From the NCBI GenBank assembly GCA_002238605.1, contig MPMR01000005.1, forward strand, positions 1-64,000: a stretch of 64,000 bases of DNA. The letters run 5' to 3'. The notes beneath the pieces are model-generated. The model was not told the DNA's origin. It ran no database searches and worked only from the letters and a program-made list of their open reading frames with translations. The position numbers and the translations under genes are program-made. Below are positions 16,535 to 23,965 of the stretch, piece after piece. This DNA comes from BD2-11 clade cluster bacterium bin43. GTDB taxonomy: Bacteria > Gemmatimonadota > Gemmatimonadetes > Longimicrobiales > Gaopeijiaceae. Every line of letters starts with the position of its first letter. Position 1 is the first letter of the stretch.

Positions 16535-17217
16535 GCGTCGGTCCCTCCGTCTCCATGGGTGAGCAGCTTCTCGCCGAGAACGAGCCCGGCGACCAGGTCG
16601 ATCATGATGTGCGCGGCCATCGCGGGCCAGATGCTCCTGGTCAGAATGAACGACGCGGCGAAGGCGAACCCGGCCACACCGGTCGTCACGATGCCACGCA
16701 CACCCTGATAGGAATGTAACAACCCGAACGCCACCGAGGTGACCGCCGCCGCCATCCACGGGCCCACCGACATCATCCCCAGCGTCGACATGGCGTACCC
16801 CCGGTAGGCGATCTCCTCCCCGGTCCCGGCAACGAAGGAAAGACCCGCGAAGCACGCCCTCTCGCGCCGGGTGCGGGGAAACAGGCGGGCCAGGAAGGGG
16901 GAATCGCGCAGCCCGGCGGCGCGGGCGATCCACGTGAACAGCATCATGATGCCGAGAACAGCCGCGGCGACCGCGACCGACCACGCCACGAACATGAGGG
17001 GGTCGATCGGCGCCAGTCCCAGCGAGGCCGGTCCCGCCGCCATCACTCCGACGATCGCGCTGGCGGCGCCCAGGACGAAGATGAAGATCCCCGAACTCAC
17101 GTAGACGGGAATGCGCGCCAGCTCCTGGTTCTTCCTCGCCAGCGCCAGCTGCGCGACGCCGTTGACGGGAGCGAGGATCAGCAGCACGCCCAGCAGGATC
17201 TGGTCTACGAGGTGCAC
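16525..17217 (-). CDS. CPBP family intramembrane metalloprotease
   Basis: The GTG at 17215-17217 is preceded by GAAGG and overlaps the 3' end of the decarboxylase gene by 13 bp. The 230-residue protein has about seven hydrophobic segments and the Rce1/CPBP active-site motifs in order: EE and R in GTGEEIAYRG, the FxxxH motif in FGLLH, and AHIMID. Family members cleave or process proteins within the membrane; bacterial substrates are mostly unknown. It is the middle of an apparent three-gene operon, decarboxylase, CPBP, DUF6941. Confidence 0.85.
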   Translation of the reverse strand: MHLVDQILLGVLLILAPVNGVAQLALARKNQELARIPVYVSSGIFIFVLGAASAIVGVMAAGPASLGLAPIDPLMFVAWSVAVAAAVLGIMMLFTWIARAAGLRDSPFLARLFPRTRRERACFAGLSFVAGTGEEIAYRGYAMSTLGMMSVGPWMAAAVTSVAFGLLHSYQGVRGIVTTGVAGFAFAASFILTRSIWPAMAAHIMIDLVAGLVLGEKLLTHGDGGTDACA

Positions 17218-18665
17218 GCCGCCGCCTTCGTGCGCCGCCGTCCGATCTCCTCCACGCGCCGGAGGGTGGCGCGCACGTCCTCCCAGGTGCTCCGATAGTT
17301 GAGGATGCACAGGCGCAGCGCGTAGTCGCCCTGGAGCCGGGTCGAGGAAACCATGGCGAAGCCGCTCTCCACGATCTCCTGCTGGATCTCGCGGTTGAGC
17401 GAATCCAGCGCCGACGGATCGCTGCCCGAAGGTCGAAAGCGGTAGCAGACGACGCCCAGACTGGCCGGGCTGAGCAGCTCCAGGCGCGCGCTTCGCCGGA
17501 TGTAGGCCTCGGCCCTGCGCGCCAGCTCGAGCGCCCGCCCGATGACGACGCGGAACTCCTCCACGCCCAGCATCTGGACCGACATCCATACCCGCAGGGC
17601 CCGGAAGGAGCGGCTCAGCTGGAGCCCGCGGTCGGCGAAGTTGACGTGCTCCAGGCTCATGTCCGTGTCCTGCAGGTACTCGGGCATGATCCGGAAGGCG
17701 TCGCGCAGCACCGCGGGGTCGCGCACCATGAGGCATCCCGTCTCATAGGGCTGGAAGAGCCACTTGTGCGGGTCCAGAACCACGCTGTCGGCACGTTCGA
17801 TGCCCTTCAGGCTCCGGCGCGCGCCCTCGTCCAGGACGGCGAAGCCGCCGTAGGCCGCGTCGATGTGGAACCAGAGCCCCTCGCGCTCGCACAGGTCGGC
17901 GACGGCGTCCAGCGGATCGATGGCGCCCGTGTTGGTGGCCCCGGCGTTGGCGGACACCATGAAGGGCGTCTTTCCATCCCTGCGGTCGCGGCGAACCATT
18001 TGGGCCAGCGCCTCGACATCGAGCCGATAGCGGTCGTCGGTGGGCACGTGGCGCAGGTTGTTCGCGCGAAAGCCGCAGATGCGCGCGGCCCTGTGCACGG
18101 ACGCATGGCACTGGTCGCTCTCGTAAAGCACCAGCCGCTCGCCGTTGCCCGCGGCGTGGCGCGCGGCCACCATGGCGTTCAGGGTCGCGGCCGAGCCTCC
18201 GCTGGTGAAGAGGCCTCCCGCGGTTTCGGGCATGCCCAGCCATTCGCGAAACCAGTCGAGCACGACCAGCTCCACCTGGCTGGGGCCCGCCGATTCCAGC
18301 CACGTGCCCTGGAAGATGTTGAAGCCGCCCGTGAGCATGTGGGCCAGGAAGCTCGGCCAGGTGGGCGAGGAGGGGATGAAGGCGAAGAAACGCGGGTGAT
18401 CGATGCGCCCCGCGTAGGGAAGGACATCGTGCAGAACGCGGTCGATCACGTCGTTCGGATCGCGGCCGGTCTCGGGGGCCGACTCGCGGAGGCGGGCTTC
18501 CGTGAACGTCCGGTCGGCGGTGCCCCAGGCGCGGTCTTCGCGGAGGCCGGTCCAGCGGTCCACCACCCGGTCCACCATCTCGTGCCCGAGGCGGCGCATC
18601 AGGTCGGCATCCAGCTGCAGCGCTTCCGCTCCAGCGCGCGTGTGTTCGGGTCTTGGCCCGGTCAC
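17205..18665 (-). CDS. pyridoxal-dependent group II amino-acid decarboxylase
   Basis: The start is set at the GTG at 18663-18665 because AAGGAGGAGAG abuts it; an ATG at 18681-18683 has no such site. The 486-residue enzyme has the PLP-binding pattern: the NAGATNTGAIDPLDAVADLC stretch, the Asp in HIDAAYGG that contacts the pyridine nitrogen, and the Schiff-base Lys at about 301 in LDPHKWLFQ. The overall sequence resembles aromatic-L-amino-acid decarboxylases (tyrosine, tryptophan or phenylalanine to amines). Substrate choice cannot be told from sequence. It heads the operon with the CPBP protease and DUF6941 genes. Confidence 0.9.
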   Translation of the reverse strand: MTGPRPEHTRAGAEALQLDADLMRRLGHEMVDRVVDRWTGLREDRAWGTADRTFTEARLRESAPETGRDPNDVIDRVLHDVLPYAGRIDHPRFFAFIPSSPTWPSFLAHMLTGGFNIFQGTWLESAGPSQVELVVLDWFREWLGMPETAGGLFTSGGSAATLNAMVAARHAAGNGERLVLYESDQCHASVHRAARICGFRANNLRHVPTDDRYRLDVEALAQMVRRDRRDGKTPFMVSANAGATNTGAIDPLDAVADLCEREGLWFHIDAAYGGFAVLDEGARRSLKGIERADSVVLDPHKWLFQPYETGCLMVRDPAVLRDAFRIMPEYLQDTDMSLEHVNFADRGLQLSRSFRALRVWMSVQMLGVEEFRVVIGRALELARRAEAYIRRSARLELLSPASLGVVCYRFRPSGSDPSALDSLNREIQQEIVESGFAMVSSTRLQGDYALRLCILNYRSTWEDVRATLRRVEEIGRRRTKAAACTS

Positions 18666-18783
18666 CTCTCCTCCTTCCGGCATTGACGGGCAGATACCGG
18701 GTTTCCAGTTTGTTCCTCCAGCGCGCCGGGCCCCTTCGGGCTGCGGCGGCATACTCTAACACCTCGGTCCCGACAGGTGTAAC

Positions 18784-19101
18784 ATGACCGCGCGCGGCGT
18801 ACGGCAAACCCCGGTCTTTCGAGTGATCGACGCTCTGGACGCGCCCCATGGCGGCCGCATTCTGCGGCTCCAGCTTCAGGACGGCCCGCCGCCGCGGGTG
18901 CGTGACCTCAAGGGCTCCCGGCTCACCGCCACGGCTCCCGACGGCTCCCGGCGCAGCGTCACGGTGAAGGGGTTCGCGGCGTTCGGAGGGAGGGTCAGCG
19001 ACCGGCGCCTCGCCGATACCGGCCGCATCGACGTCCACGTCCGGGAAGACGCCTCCGATGTCCAGCCGGTGTCGATCAAGTGGCTGCTCACACCGTCGTG
19101 A
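18784..19101 (+). CDS. small conserved-looking hypothetical protein
   Basis: The 105-residue protein is cytoplasmic and beta-rich, with GGRILRLQLQDGPPPRVRDL and GSRLTATAPDGSRRSVTVKG stretches that look like a small barrel or KOW/PilZ-size domain. The composition is normal for the genome, and no membrane segment is present. It is divergent from the decarboxylase operon, starting about 120 bp from that gene's GTG. A good ribosome-binding site is not seen. No family is recognised. Confidence 0.5.
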   Translation: MTARGVRQTPVFRVIDALDAPHGGRILRLQLQDGPPPRVRDLKGSRLTATAPDGSRRSVTVKGFAAFGGRVSDRRLADTGRIDVHVREDASDVQPVSIKWLLTPS

Positions 19102-19141
19102 AGACGGTTCCGAGACCCTCGCCCTCCCCACCCGGCGCCGT

Positions 19142-19936
19142 CTACCTCCCCTCCACATCGAGCAGCGTCGAGTCCTTCTTGAGCCTCCAGAGCACGACAT
19201 ACAACACAGTACCGGCCCCGAAGTAGATCGCCCAGAAGGGCGCCAGATCGAGGCCACGCCCCGCGCCCAGCGTCTCCGCGACTTCCAGCGCGGTCGTCGC
19301 CGCCACCCAGGCGTACAGCGCGGCGTGGTCCCGCCCGAGCGCGAACAGCAGCGAGAACGGCAGTCGGTCGGGTCGCCAGAGCCGCGGAGCCGGCAGCAGC
19401 GCGGGCGTGCGCGCCGCCCAGCGGGTGAAGACGGAGCCGAAGCGCTCGTGCAGGAAGCGCTCCTCGGCCAGCATGATGCGCTCGTTATAGATCCAGAACA
19501 CGAGAATGGTGACCGCCACGGCGGCGAGGCTGCCCGTGGTCGCGGCCACGCCGGCCCAGATCATGAGATTCCCCAGGTAGAGGGGATGGCGCACCACCGA
19601 GTACATCCCCTCTGTGCTCAGCGAGGCGGCCTCCAGCCTGCGGGTCCCGCGGCCCGAGGTGCCCGCCGGCGCGTGTCCCACGGTCCAGGCCCGCACCACC
19701 AGACCCGCGACGGCCACCAGCATTCCCGCCAGCTCCCAGCTGTCCAGCCGGCCGGCGGCGTTCGAGGGGAAGGCGAAGCTGAGCGCGGCCAGGAAGGCAA
19801 GAACCAGGAGCGGCAGGTAGCTGCGCCGGCGGAAGAGCCAGTTCCCCGCCCGGGTCCACTCCTCGACCAGCCCCGCATCGGGAGAGTCCCGACGCCGCGC
19901 TCTCGCCTCCGGTGCCGGCGAGTCGCGGCCCGGCAT
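19142..19936 (-). CDS. isoprenylcysteine methyltransferase-like integral membrane protein
   Basis: The 264-residue protein has five or six membrane segments and the ICMT/PEMT signature: the VVRHPLYLGNLMIW motif that binds S-adenosylmethionine, followed by NERIMLAEERFLHERFG with the conserved EE pair. Bacterial members are presumed to methylate lipids or small carboxylates; the substrate is unknown. Its ATG shares one base with the stop of the upstream lipoprotein gene (TGATG), so the two are coupled. It is the last gene of the minus-strand run that begins with the epoxidase genes. Confidence 0.8.
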   Translation of the reverse strand: MPGRDSPAPEARARRRDSPDAGLVEEWTRAGNWLFRRRSYLPLLVLAFLAALSFAFPSNAAGRLDSWELAGMLVAVAGLVVRAWTVGHAPAGTSGRGTRRLEAASLSTEGMYSVVRHPLYLGNLMIWAGVAATTGSLAAVAVTILVFWIYNERIMLAEERFLHERFGSVFTRWAARTPALLPAPRLWRPDRLPFSLLFALGRDHAALYAWVAATTALEVAETLGAGRGLDLAPFWAIYFGAGTVLYVVLWRLKKDSTLLDVEGR

Positions 19937-20613
19937 CAGCGCAGGCCGGGCGGGTTGGTCTCGAAGGCACTCCGGAACCAGGTGCGGTACTCCTCCTGCG
20001 CCCCGGCGCTCTCGTCCAGCCAGGCGTCCCGCTCCATGGCGAACTCCTCCGCGCGCGCGGTCAGCAGATACGCGTCGAGATAGCCGTTCTCGCTGGAGAA
20101 GAGCAGTTCATCCAGGGGCAGATAGGGAGGCCAGCCGTACAGCGATCGGCCGTAGAACCAGACGTCCGCGGTACGGGCCACGATCGCCCGCTCGAGCTCG
20201 TATCCCTCCATGCCTACCGCGTCGGGAAGCCACTCCTCCAGCCGGTCCATCCGGTGCATGAGGTGCAGGTGCGCGTATACCAGATACACGGCCCGCGATT
20301 CGGCGATGGTGCCGTCCAGGCTCAGGCGCGCCGTGTCGCCCTCGATGACGAAATCCTCCCAGGGCATCACCGGCGCTTCGCTGAAGCCGGTGACGATGAG
20401 AAACGTGGGATCCTCCTCGATATTCTGCAGCTCCGGGCGAACCCAGATGTCGATGGAGTCCATGCGCGCCTGGTCGGGCGGGATGCGCGCTCCCGAGAAG
20501 ATGATCAGGCCGCGGGACGGGGGAAGGGCCGACGAGGCCGAGCAGGCGGCAAGGACCATGGCCAGCGCCGCCGCCGCGAGGGCGCCGCGATGCGATGTGG
20601 AAAACTTCTCCAT
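19936..20613 (-). CDS. lipoprotein of unknown function
   Basis: The ATG at 20611-20613 gives a 225-residue precursor with a classic lipoprotein signal: positively charged start, hydrophobic core, lipobox VLAAC with Cys24. The mature protein starts SASSALPPSRGLIIFSGARI and has a strand-rich first half (DSIDIWVRPELQNIEEDPTF) and a helical second half with many aromatic residues (WFYGRSLYGWPPYLPLDELL). No family is recognised. It is translationally coupled to the methyltransferase gene behind it and lies 75 bp downstream of the zinc-ribbon gene. Confidence 0.7.
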   Translation of the reverse strand: MEKFSTSHRGALAAAALAMVLAACSASSALPPSRGLIIFSGARIPPDQARMDSIDIWVRPELQNIEEDPTFLIVTGFSEAPVMPWEDFVIEGDTARLSLDGTIAESRAVYLVYAHLHLMHRMDRLEEWLPDAVGMEGYELERAIVARTADVWFYGRSLYGWPPYLPLDELLFSSENGYLDAYLLTARAEEFAMERDAWLDESAGAQEEYRTWFRSAFETNPPGLR

Positions 20614-20688
20614 GGAGTCTCGTCTGAATCGGAGGTGTAGTTGTCTCACGGATGTCGTGGATGCGTACCCGTGAGCCGCCTGTATGCT

Positions 20689-20889
20689 TCAGGGAACGGA
20701 CGGAGAACCTGAGCCCGCCCACTTGATGTGTTCGAACGCGGTGCGGCAGCGGTCGCACCAGTAGGTTGCCACCGAAAGCTGGCTGCCGAACGGGTTGACC
20801 AGCCGGGTCTCGATGCGGTCGCAGAACGGGCACCGGGGGGACGCGGGAAGGCCGCCGGTGGAACCGGTCGCCACCTCGTCGGCGCTCAT
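20689..20889 (-). CDS. zinc-ribbon protein, equivalent to the C-terminal part of PaaD
   Basis: The 66-residue protein holds CPFCDRIETRLVNPFGSQLS followed by WCDRC and AFEHIKW. This four-cysteine ribbon matches the C-terminal end of PaaD, where CPxC...FGxxxC...YxCxxC is expected. In most genomes this module is fused to the DUF59 domain; here it is a separate gene. Its ATG overlaps the PaaC stop by 4 bp (ATGA), so it is part of the same operon. PaaD is thought to help mature the diiron oxygenase; the ribbon would bind zinc or an Fe-S centre. Confidence 0.75.
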   Translation of the reverse strand: MSADEVATGSTGGLPASPRCPFCDRIETRLVNPFGSQLSVATYWCDRCRTAFEHIKWAGSGSPSVP

Positions 20890-21665
20890 TCGACGAACAG
20901 CGCCCGGTTGCGGTCGCCGCGTGCGCGCTCGACGGCGTCTCCCGCAGGTTCACCGGCCGGCCGGCGGCGGCTGGAGATCCAGTCGGCGGGGAGCGGAGGA
21001 TCGGTGGCGGGGGCCGTGCCCAGCCCCGACAGGGGCTCCGCCAGCCTCCGGGCCAGCCTGGTGCGCGCGGCCCGCGCCGGGGCCGTCAGTCCGGCTCCCG
21101 CGAGCAACCCGGCCTCCTCGTCGTCGGGCAGCAGGCACGTGATCGCGTCGGCCAGCATCGGCTCGACAGCGGCAGCCAGGCGTTCCCGTCCCTCGTCGGT
21201 GCCGGCGCTGATGCGGCGTATCCATGCGTGTCCGAAATCGCGGTGGAAGGCTTCCTCCGCGAGCATCTTCGGGATGCGCCGGCGGGCCGCGTCGTAGGCT
21301 CCGGACGCAAATCCTTCCAGCGCCAGGGAAAGAGTCCCGTCCACCACCACGATGCCGGCGACGACCGCGGCCCAGTCGGCGAACGGTTCGTCCAGGCAGG
21401 CGGCCGAACAGTACGCGCCGGGCGGGCGCGAATGCTCGATCTCGACGGGGTCGACGCCGAAGTCCTTGAGCATGGCGTAGAGCAGGCGTGCATGGCCCCA
21501 CTCGTCCTGCGACATGGACGCGGTCGCGATGCCGCTCTCGATCGACGGGGCCCCCAGCAGCCAGTCGCTGTAGCGGATGCCGAGCATGCGCTTGGTGTCG
21601 GCGAGCGACAGGATGAGCCTCTGGAGTGCTTCCCGCACCTCGGGGGAGAACGTCCCGGCGCTCAC
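20886..21665 (-). CDS. paaC: phenylacetyl-CoA epoxidase structural subunit PaaC-like
   Basis: The GTG at 21663-21665 overlaps the PaaB stop (GTGA) and gives 259 residues. The ferritin-like helical fold is visible, with LILSLADTKRMLGIRYSDWL, the SQDEWGHARLLYAML helix and EAFHRDFGHAW. Compared with PaaA, the metal site is partly degraded, as known for PaaC, which supports the catalytic subunit instead of binding iron itself. The C-terminal 60 residues are variable. PaaA and PaaC form the oxygenase core that epoxidises phenylacetyl-CoA. The reductase PaaE and the ligase PaaK are not in this window. Confidence 0.82.
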   Translation of the reverse strand: MSAGTFSPEVREALQRLILSLADTKRMLGIRYSDWLLGAPSIESGIATASMSQDEWGHARLLYAMLKDFGVDPVEIEHSRPPGAYCSAACLDEPFADWAAVVAGIVVVDGTLSLALEGFASGAYDAARRRIPKMLAEEAFHRDFGHAWIRRISAGTDEGRERLAAAVEPMLADAITCLLPDDEEAGLLAGAGLTAPARAARTRLARRLAEPLSGLGTAPATDPPLPADWISSRRRPAGEPAGDAVERARGDRNRALFVE

Positions 21666-21910
21666 CGGCCCGCTCCGGGGCGACGGCCGAGCCGGCCGGT
21701 CGCGCGCGCCGCGTAGGGGCCGTCGATCCGGTTCACCGGGATGATGTGGGAGCGCCGCACGACGCACATCTCGAACCAGTTTTCCTCGTCGTAGGTCTTC
21801 CAGGCGTAGACGCGCGCGAGGGCGTCGTCGATGGCGTCCACATAGCCTATGTGGCGGAGCGGCTCGCTCCTCCGCTTGCGCGCGAAGACATCGTAGACGG
21901 CTTCCTCCAT
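21662..21910 (-). CDS. paaB: phenylacetyl-CoA epoxidase subunit PaaB-like
   Basis: The 82-residue protein starts MEEAVYDVFARKRRSEPLRH and continues with VDAIDDALARVYAWKTYDEE and NWFEMCVVRR, the PaaB pattern (F.R...PH.HVGSV.A.D...A...ARD.Y.R). PaaB bridges PaaA-PaaC heterodimers and is needed for activity. It is a little shorter than the usual 90-95 residues. It lies 20 bp downstream of paaD and overlaps paaC by 4 bp. Confidence 0.82.
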   Translation of the reverse strand: MEEAVYDVFARKRRSEPLRHIGYVDAIDDALARVYAWKTYDEENWFEMCVVRRSHIIPVNRIDGPYAARATGRLGRRPGAGR

Positions 21911-21930
21911 CGTGCTCTCCGCGGGCGCCC

Positions 21931-22376
21931 TCAGGCGCTCACCCCAGCGCCCCGGAGCGCGCGCCGTCCGGCCGGGGTGATGCGCGCGCTCGTCCAGGGC
22001 GGATCCCATACCTGTTCGATCTCCACGCCGGCGATCCACGGCTCGGCGAGCAGCCGGTCGCGCACGTCCTCCTCGATGAAGTCCATGCACGGACACGCCG
22101 TCGCGGTGAAGGTCAGGCGGACGTGCACGCGATCGCCGTCCACCCGCACTCCGTAGACCAGCCCCAGGTCGGCCACGCTCACGGGAAGCTCCGGGTCGAG
22201 CACTTCGCCGAGCGCGCGCCACACCGCCGCCGCCGGATCGGCGGGGCGGCCCCCCCCCGGCGCCCCCCACAACACCCGCCCCCCCCCCCCCCGCCGAGCG
22301 CGCCCCACCCCGCCGCCGCCGGCGGGGCGGGTCGCCCCGCCGGGGGCTCCGACCACAGGTCGCGCCCGCCGCTCAT
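21931..22376 (-). CDS. paaD: PaaD-like DUF59 protein; frame broken as given by an 86-bp insertion
   Basis: From the ATG at 22374-22376 the product reads MSGGRDLWSEPPAGRPA, and then the frame is lost in a G-rich insert (22240-22325). After the insert it resumes as DPAAAVWRALGEVLDPELPV, and continues ADLGLVYGV, TACPCMDFIEEDV and VWDPPWTSARITPAG, the DUF59/MIP18 pattern. Removing exactly 86 bp restores one frame of 119 residues. PaaD-type proteins help insert or mature the metal centre of the epoxidase. The zinc-ribbon part normally fused to the C-terminus is a separate gene at 20689-20889. I regard the break as an artefact and the gene as intact. Confidence 0.75.
22240..22325. other. G-rich degenerate near-duplication, probable assembly artefact
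   Basis: On the coding (minus) strand, this 86-bp stretch starts as an imperfect copy of the following paaD sequence (encoding APPAAAGWGALG where the real copy has ADPAAAVWRALG) and quickly decays into G runs: 14 consecutive at 22279-22292 and 9 at 22250-22258. Substitutions are mostly to G. This matches read-end poly-G error joined into an assembly. A real phase-variable tract is less likely because a noisy copy of adjacent sequence surrounds the runs. Confidence 0.75.
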
Positions 22377-22474
22377 GTGCGAGGTCACGTGAAGGGGCAG
22401 TCCCGTGACGGACACGGGCGACGACCCCGTCCCACGAGCGGACGGCGGCGAGCCCGGGCCCACGGCGGGCAGGG

Positions 22475-23410
22475 TCAATTCAGCCACGAACTCACCTGGC
22501 CGCGCGACCGCCGGATCGATTCCACGTAGATCTCGTTCATCGGGCCGCGCCCCTTCCAGCGCTCGAAGACCTGGCCCCACGTGATCTCCCCCTCCTCGAA
22601 GAGCCAGCGCTTTTCGCTCACCTCGTACTGGCACGGGAAGGGGTAGTCGAGGACGTAGGACTGCGTCGTTTCATCGAAGTGCGCCGGCACGTCCAGACCC
22701 AGCCGCTCGCAGAGGGGCACCGTGGACGACATCCACAGCTGGCGCAGCTGGTCGTTGGTGAGACCCTTGAGCTTGTACTCGAGCTGGCCGCTGTGGCGCT
22801 TGCGGTCGTCGGGAAGGCCGAACCACTCCACGGTCATCGGGAACATCCAGTCGACCGACCGCTGCAGGATCTCCTTCGCCGCGCCCCCGGCCCGCGCCAG
22901 ACGCCGCATCCAGACCTCCCCGTGACGCAGGTGGAAGGTCTCCTCCATGTCGACCTTCACCAGGGCGCGCTTGAGCGGCCCGTAGGAGGTGTTGCGGTGC
23001 ACGTCGGACAGCAGACAGATGCCGGCGCGGTCGAAGAAGCCATTGGCAACCACCAGGTCCGCCCAGTTGTCGAGGGGCTGGTCGAAGCCGTAGGGGTGCT
23101 TGAACTCGTGGGGCTCGCGCTCGTAGACCAGCTTCTGCTTCGAGATCCCCATGTCCTCGAGCAGCCGGTAGGCGATATTGGCGTGCGCCAGCTCGTCCTG
23201 GATGATGGCGTGCGCGCTCACCTGCGTGTTGGCGGAGGGAGCGTGGCGCGCGGCCATCCAGTAGGAGGGCGCGCTCATCAGTTCGGTGTCGGCCTGGACG
23301 GTGAGCTGGACGGCGAGCGACCTGCGATAGCCCTCGGTCATCTCCTCGGGCGACTCGACGATATAGCCGTTCTGTACCTTGGCCTTGATCTCTTCTTCAG
23401 TGAAGGGCAC
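22475..23410 (-). CDS. paaA: phenylacetyl-CoA epoxidase catalytic subunit PaaA-like
   Basis: The 311-residue ferritin-like diiron protein carries the metal ligands in two helices: QADTELMSAPSYWMAA with the IIQDELAHANIAYRLLEDMG helix (ExxH), and KVDMEETFHLRHGEVWMRRL (ExxH again). PaaA holds the active diiron centre that adds oxygen across the aromatic ring of phenylacetyl-CoA. The C-terminal region (DYPFPCQYEVSEKRWLFEEG) is typical of PaaA. It is the first gene of the operon paaA, paaD, paaB, paaC, zinc ribbon. A related substrate such as another aryl-CoA cannot be excluded. Confidence 0.88.
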   Translation of the reverse strand: MPFTEEEIKAKVQNGYIVESPEEMTEGYRRSLAVQLTVQADTELMSAPSYWMAARHAPSANTQVSAHAIIQDELAHANIAYRLLEDMGISKQKLVYEREPHEFKHPYGFDQPLDNWADLVVANGFFDRAGICLLSDVHRNTSYGPLKRALVKVDMEETFHLRHGEVWMRRLARAGGAAKEILQRSVDWMFPMTVEWFGLPDDRKRHSGQLEYKLKGLTNDQLRQLWMSSTVPLCERLGLDVPAHFDETTQSYVLDYPFPCQYEVSEKRWLFEEGEITWGQVFERWKGRGPMNEIYVESIRRSRGQVSSWLN

Positions 23411-23498
23411 GGCTGCCCGTCCTTTCCGAGGTTATGGGCGAAAGCGACTCATCCACGACCCTCCCCGCGCGGAACCTCGCCTCCGCCGGCGGCCTTCG

Positions 23499-23798
23499 TC
23501 AGAGTCCCAGCGAGGAGCGGATGAGGGGGCTGATTCGCTCCGGGGTCCAGGGAGGATCGAAGGTCAGCTGCACCTCGGCGTTCTCGACGCCCTCCACGGA
23601 CGCAACCGCAGCGCGCGCATCCTCCACGATCTGGGGCGCCGCGGGGCACATCGGCGTGGTGAGCGAGATGCGCACCTGGACGTTCGCGTCCTCGATCTCG
23701 ATGTCGTACACGAGCCCCAGCACCACCAGGTCCAGGTGCAGCTCGGGGTCCTTGACCGTGCGCAACGCTTTTCGAACCATCTTCTCGCTGATTTTCAT
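23499..23798 (-). CDS. SufT-like metal-sulfur cluster maturation factor (DUF59)
   Basis: The 99-residue protein is a single MIP18/DUF59 domain: ALRTVKDPELHLDLVVLGLV, then VRISLTTPMCPAAPQIVEDA with the conserved Cys, and FDPPWTPERISPLIR. Such proteins assist Fe-S cluster loading or, in paa operons, oxygenase maturation. It is 88 bp upstream of paaA on the same strand, so it is probably the first gene of the epoxidase operon and a second DUF59 protein beside PaaD. Its closest named relatives are the stand-alone SufT-type factors. Confidence 0.82.
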   Translation of the reverse strand: MKISEKMVRKALRTVKDPELHLDLVVLGLVYDIEIEDANVQVRISLTTPMCPAAPQIVEDARAAVASVEGVENAEVQLTFDPPWTPERISPLIRSSLGL

Positions 23799-23965
23799 GT
23801 GCTGAAACTTGCTTGGCCCGAGAGGGCCTGTCCATACTTCGGCAACTTCCGGGCCGACACCGGGTGGCGTTCAGGGACGGGACAACTTGATGCCTGCGTC
23901 GGCCATGGCCGAGGGCGCGGACGCGCCTGGCGGTCCGTCGTGAACCCTTTGCCGGATTACCGAAG

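Noticed and set aside
22279..22292. C14 tract as a phase-variation switch of paaD
   Set aside because: The tract is embedded in a degraded copy of neighbouring sequence with G-biased errors; an artefact explains it better than a contingency locus.
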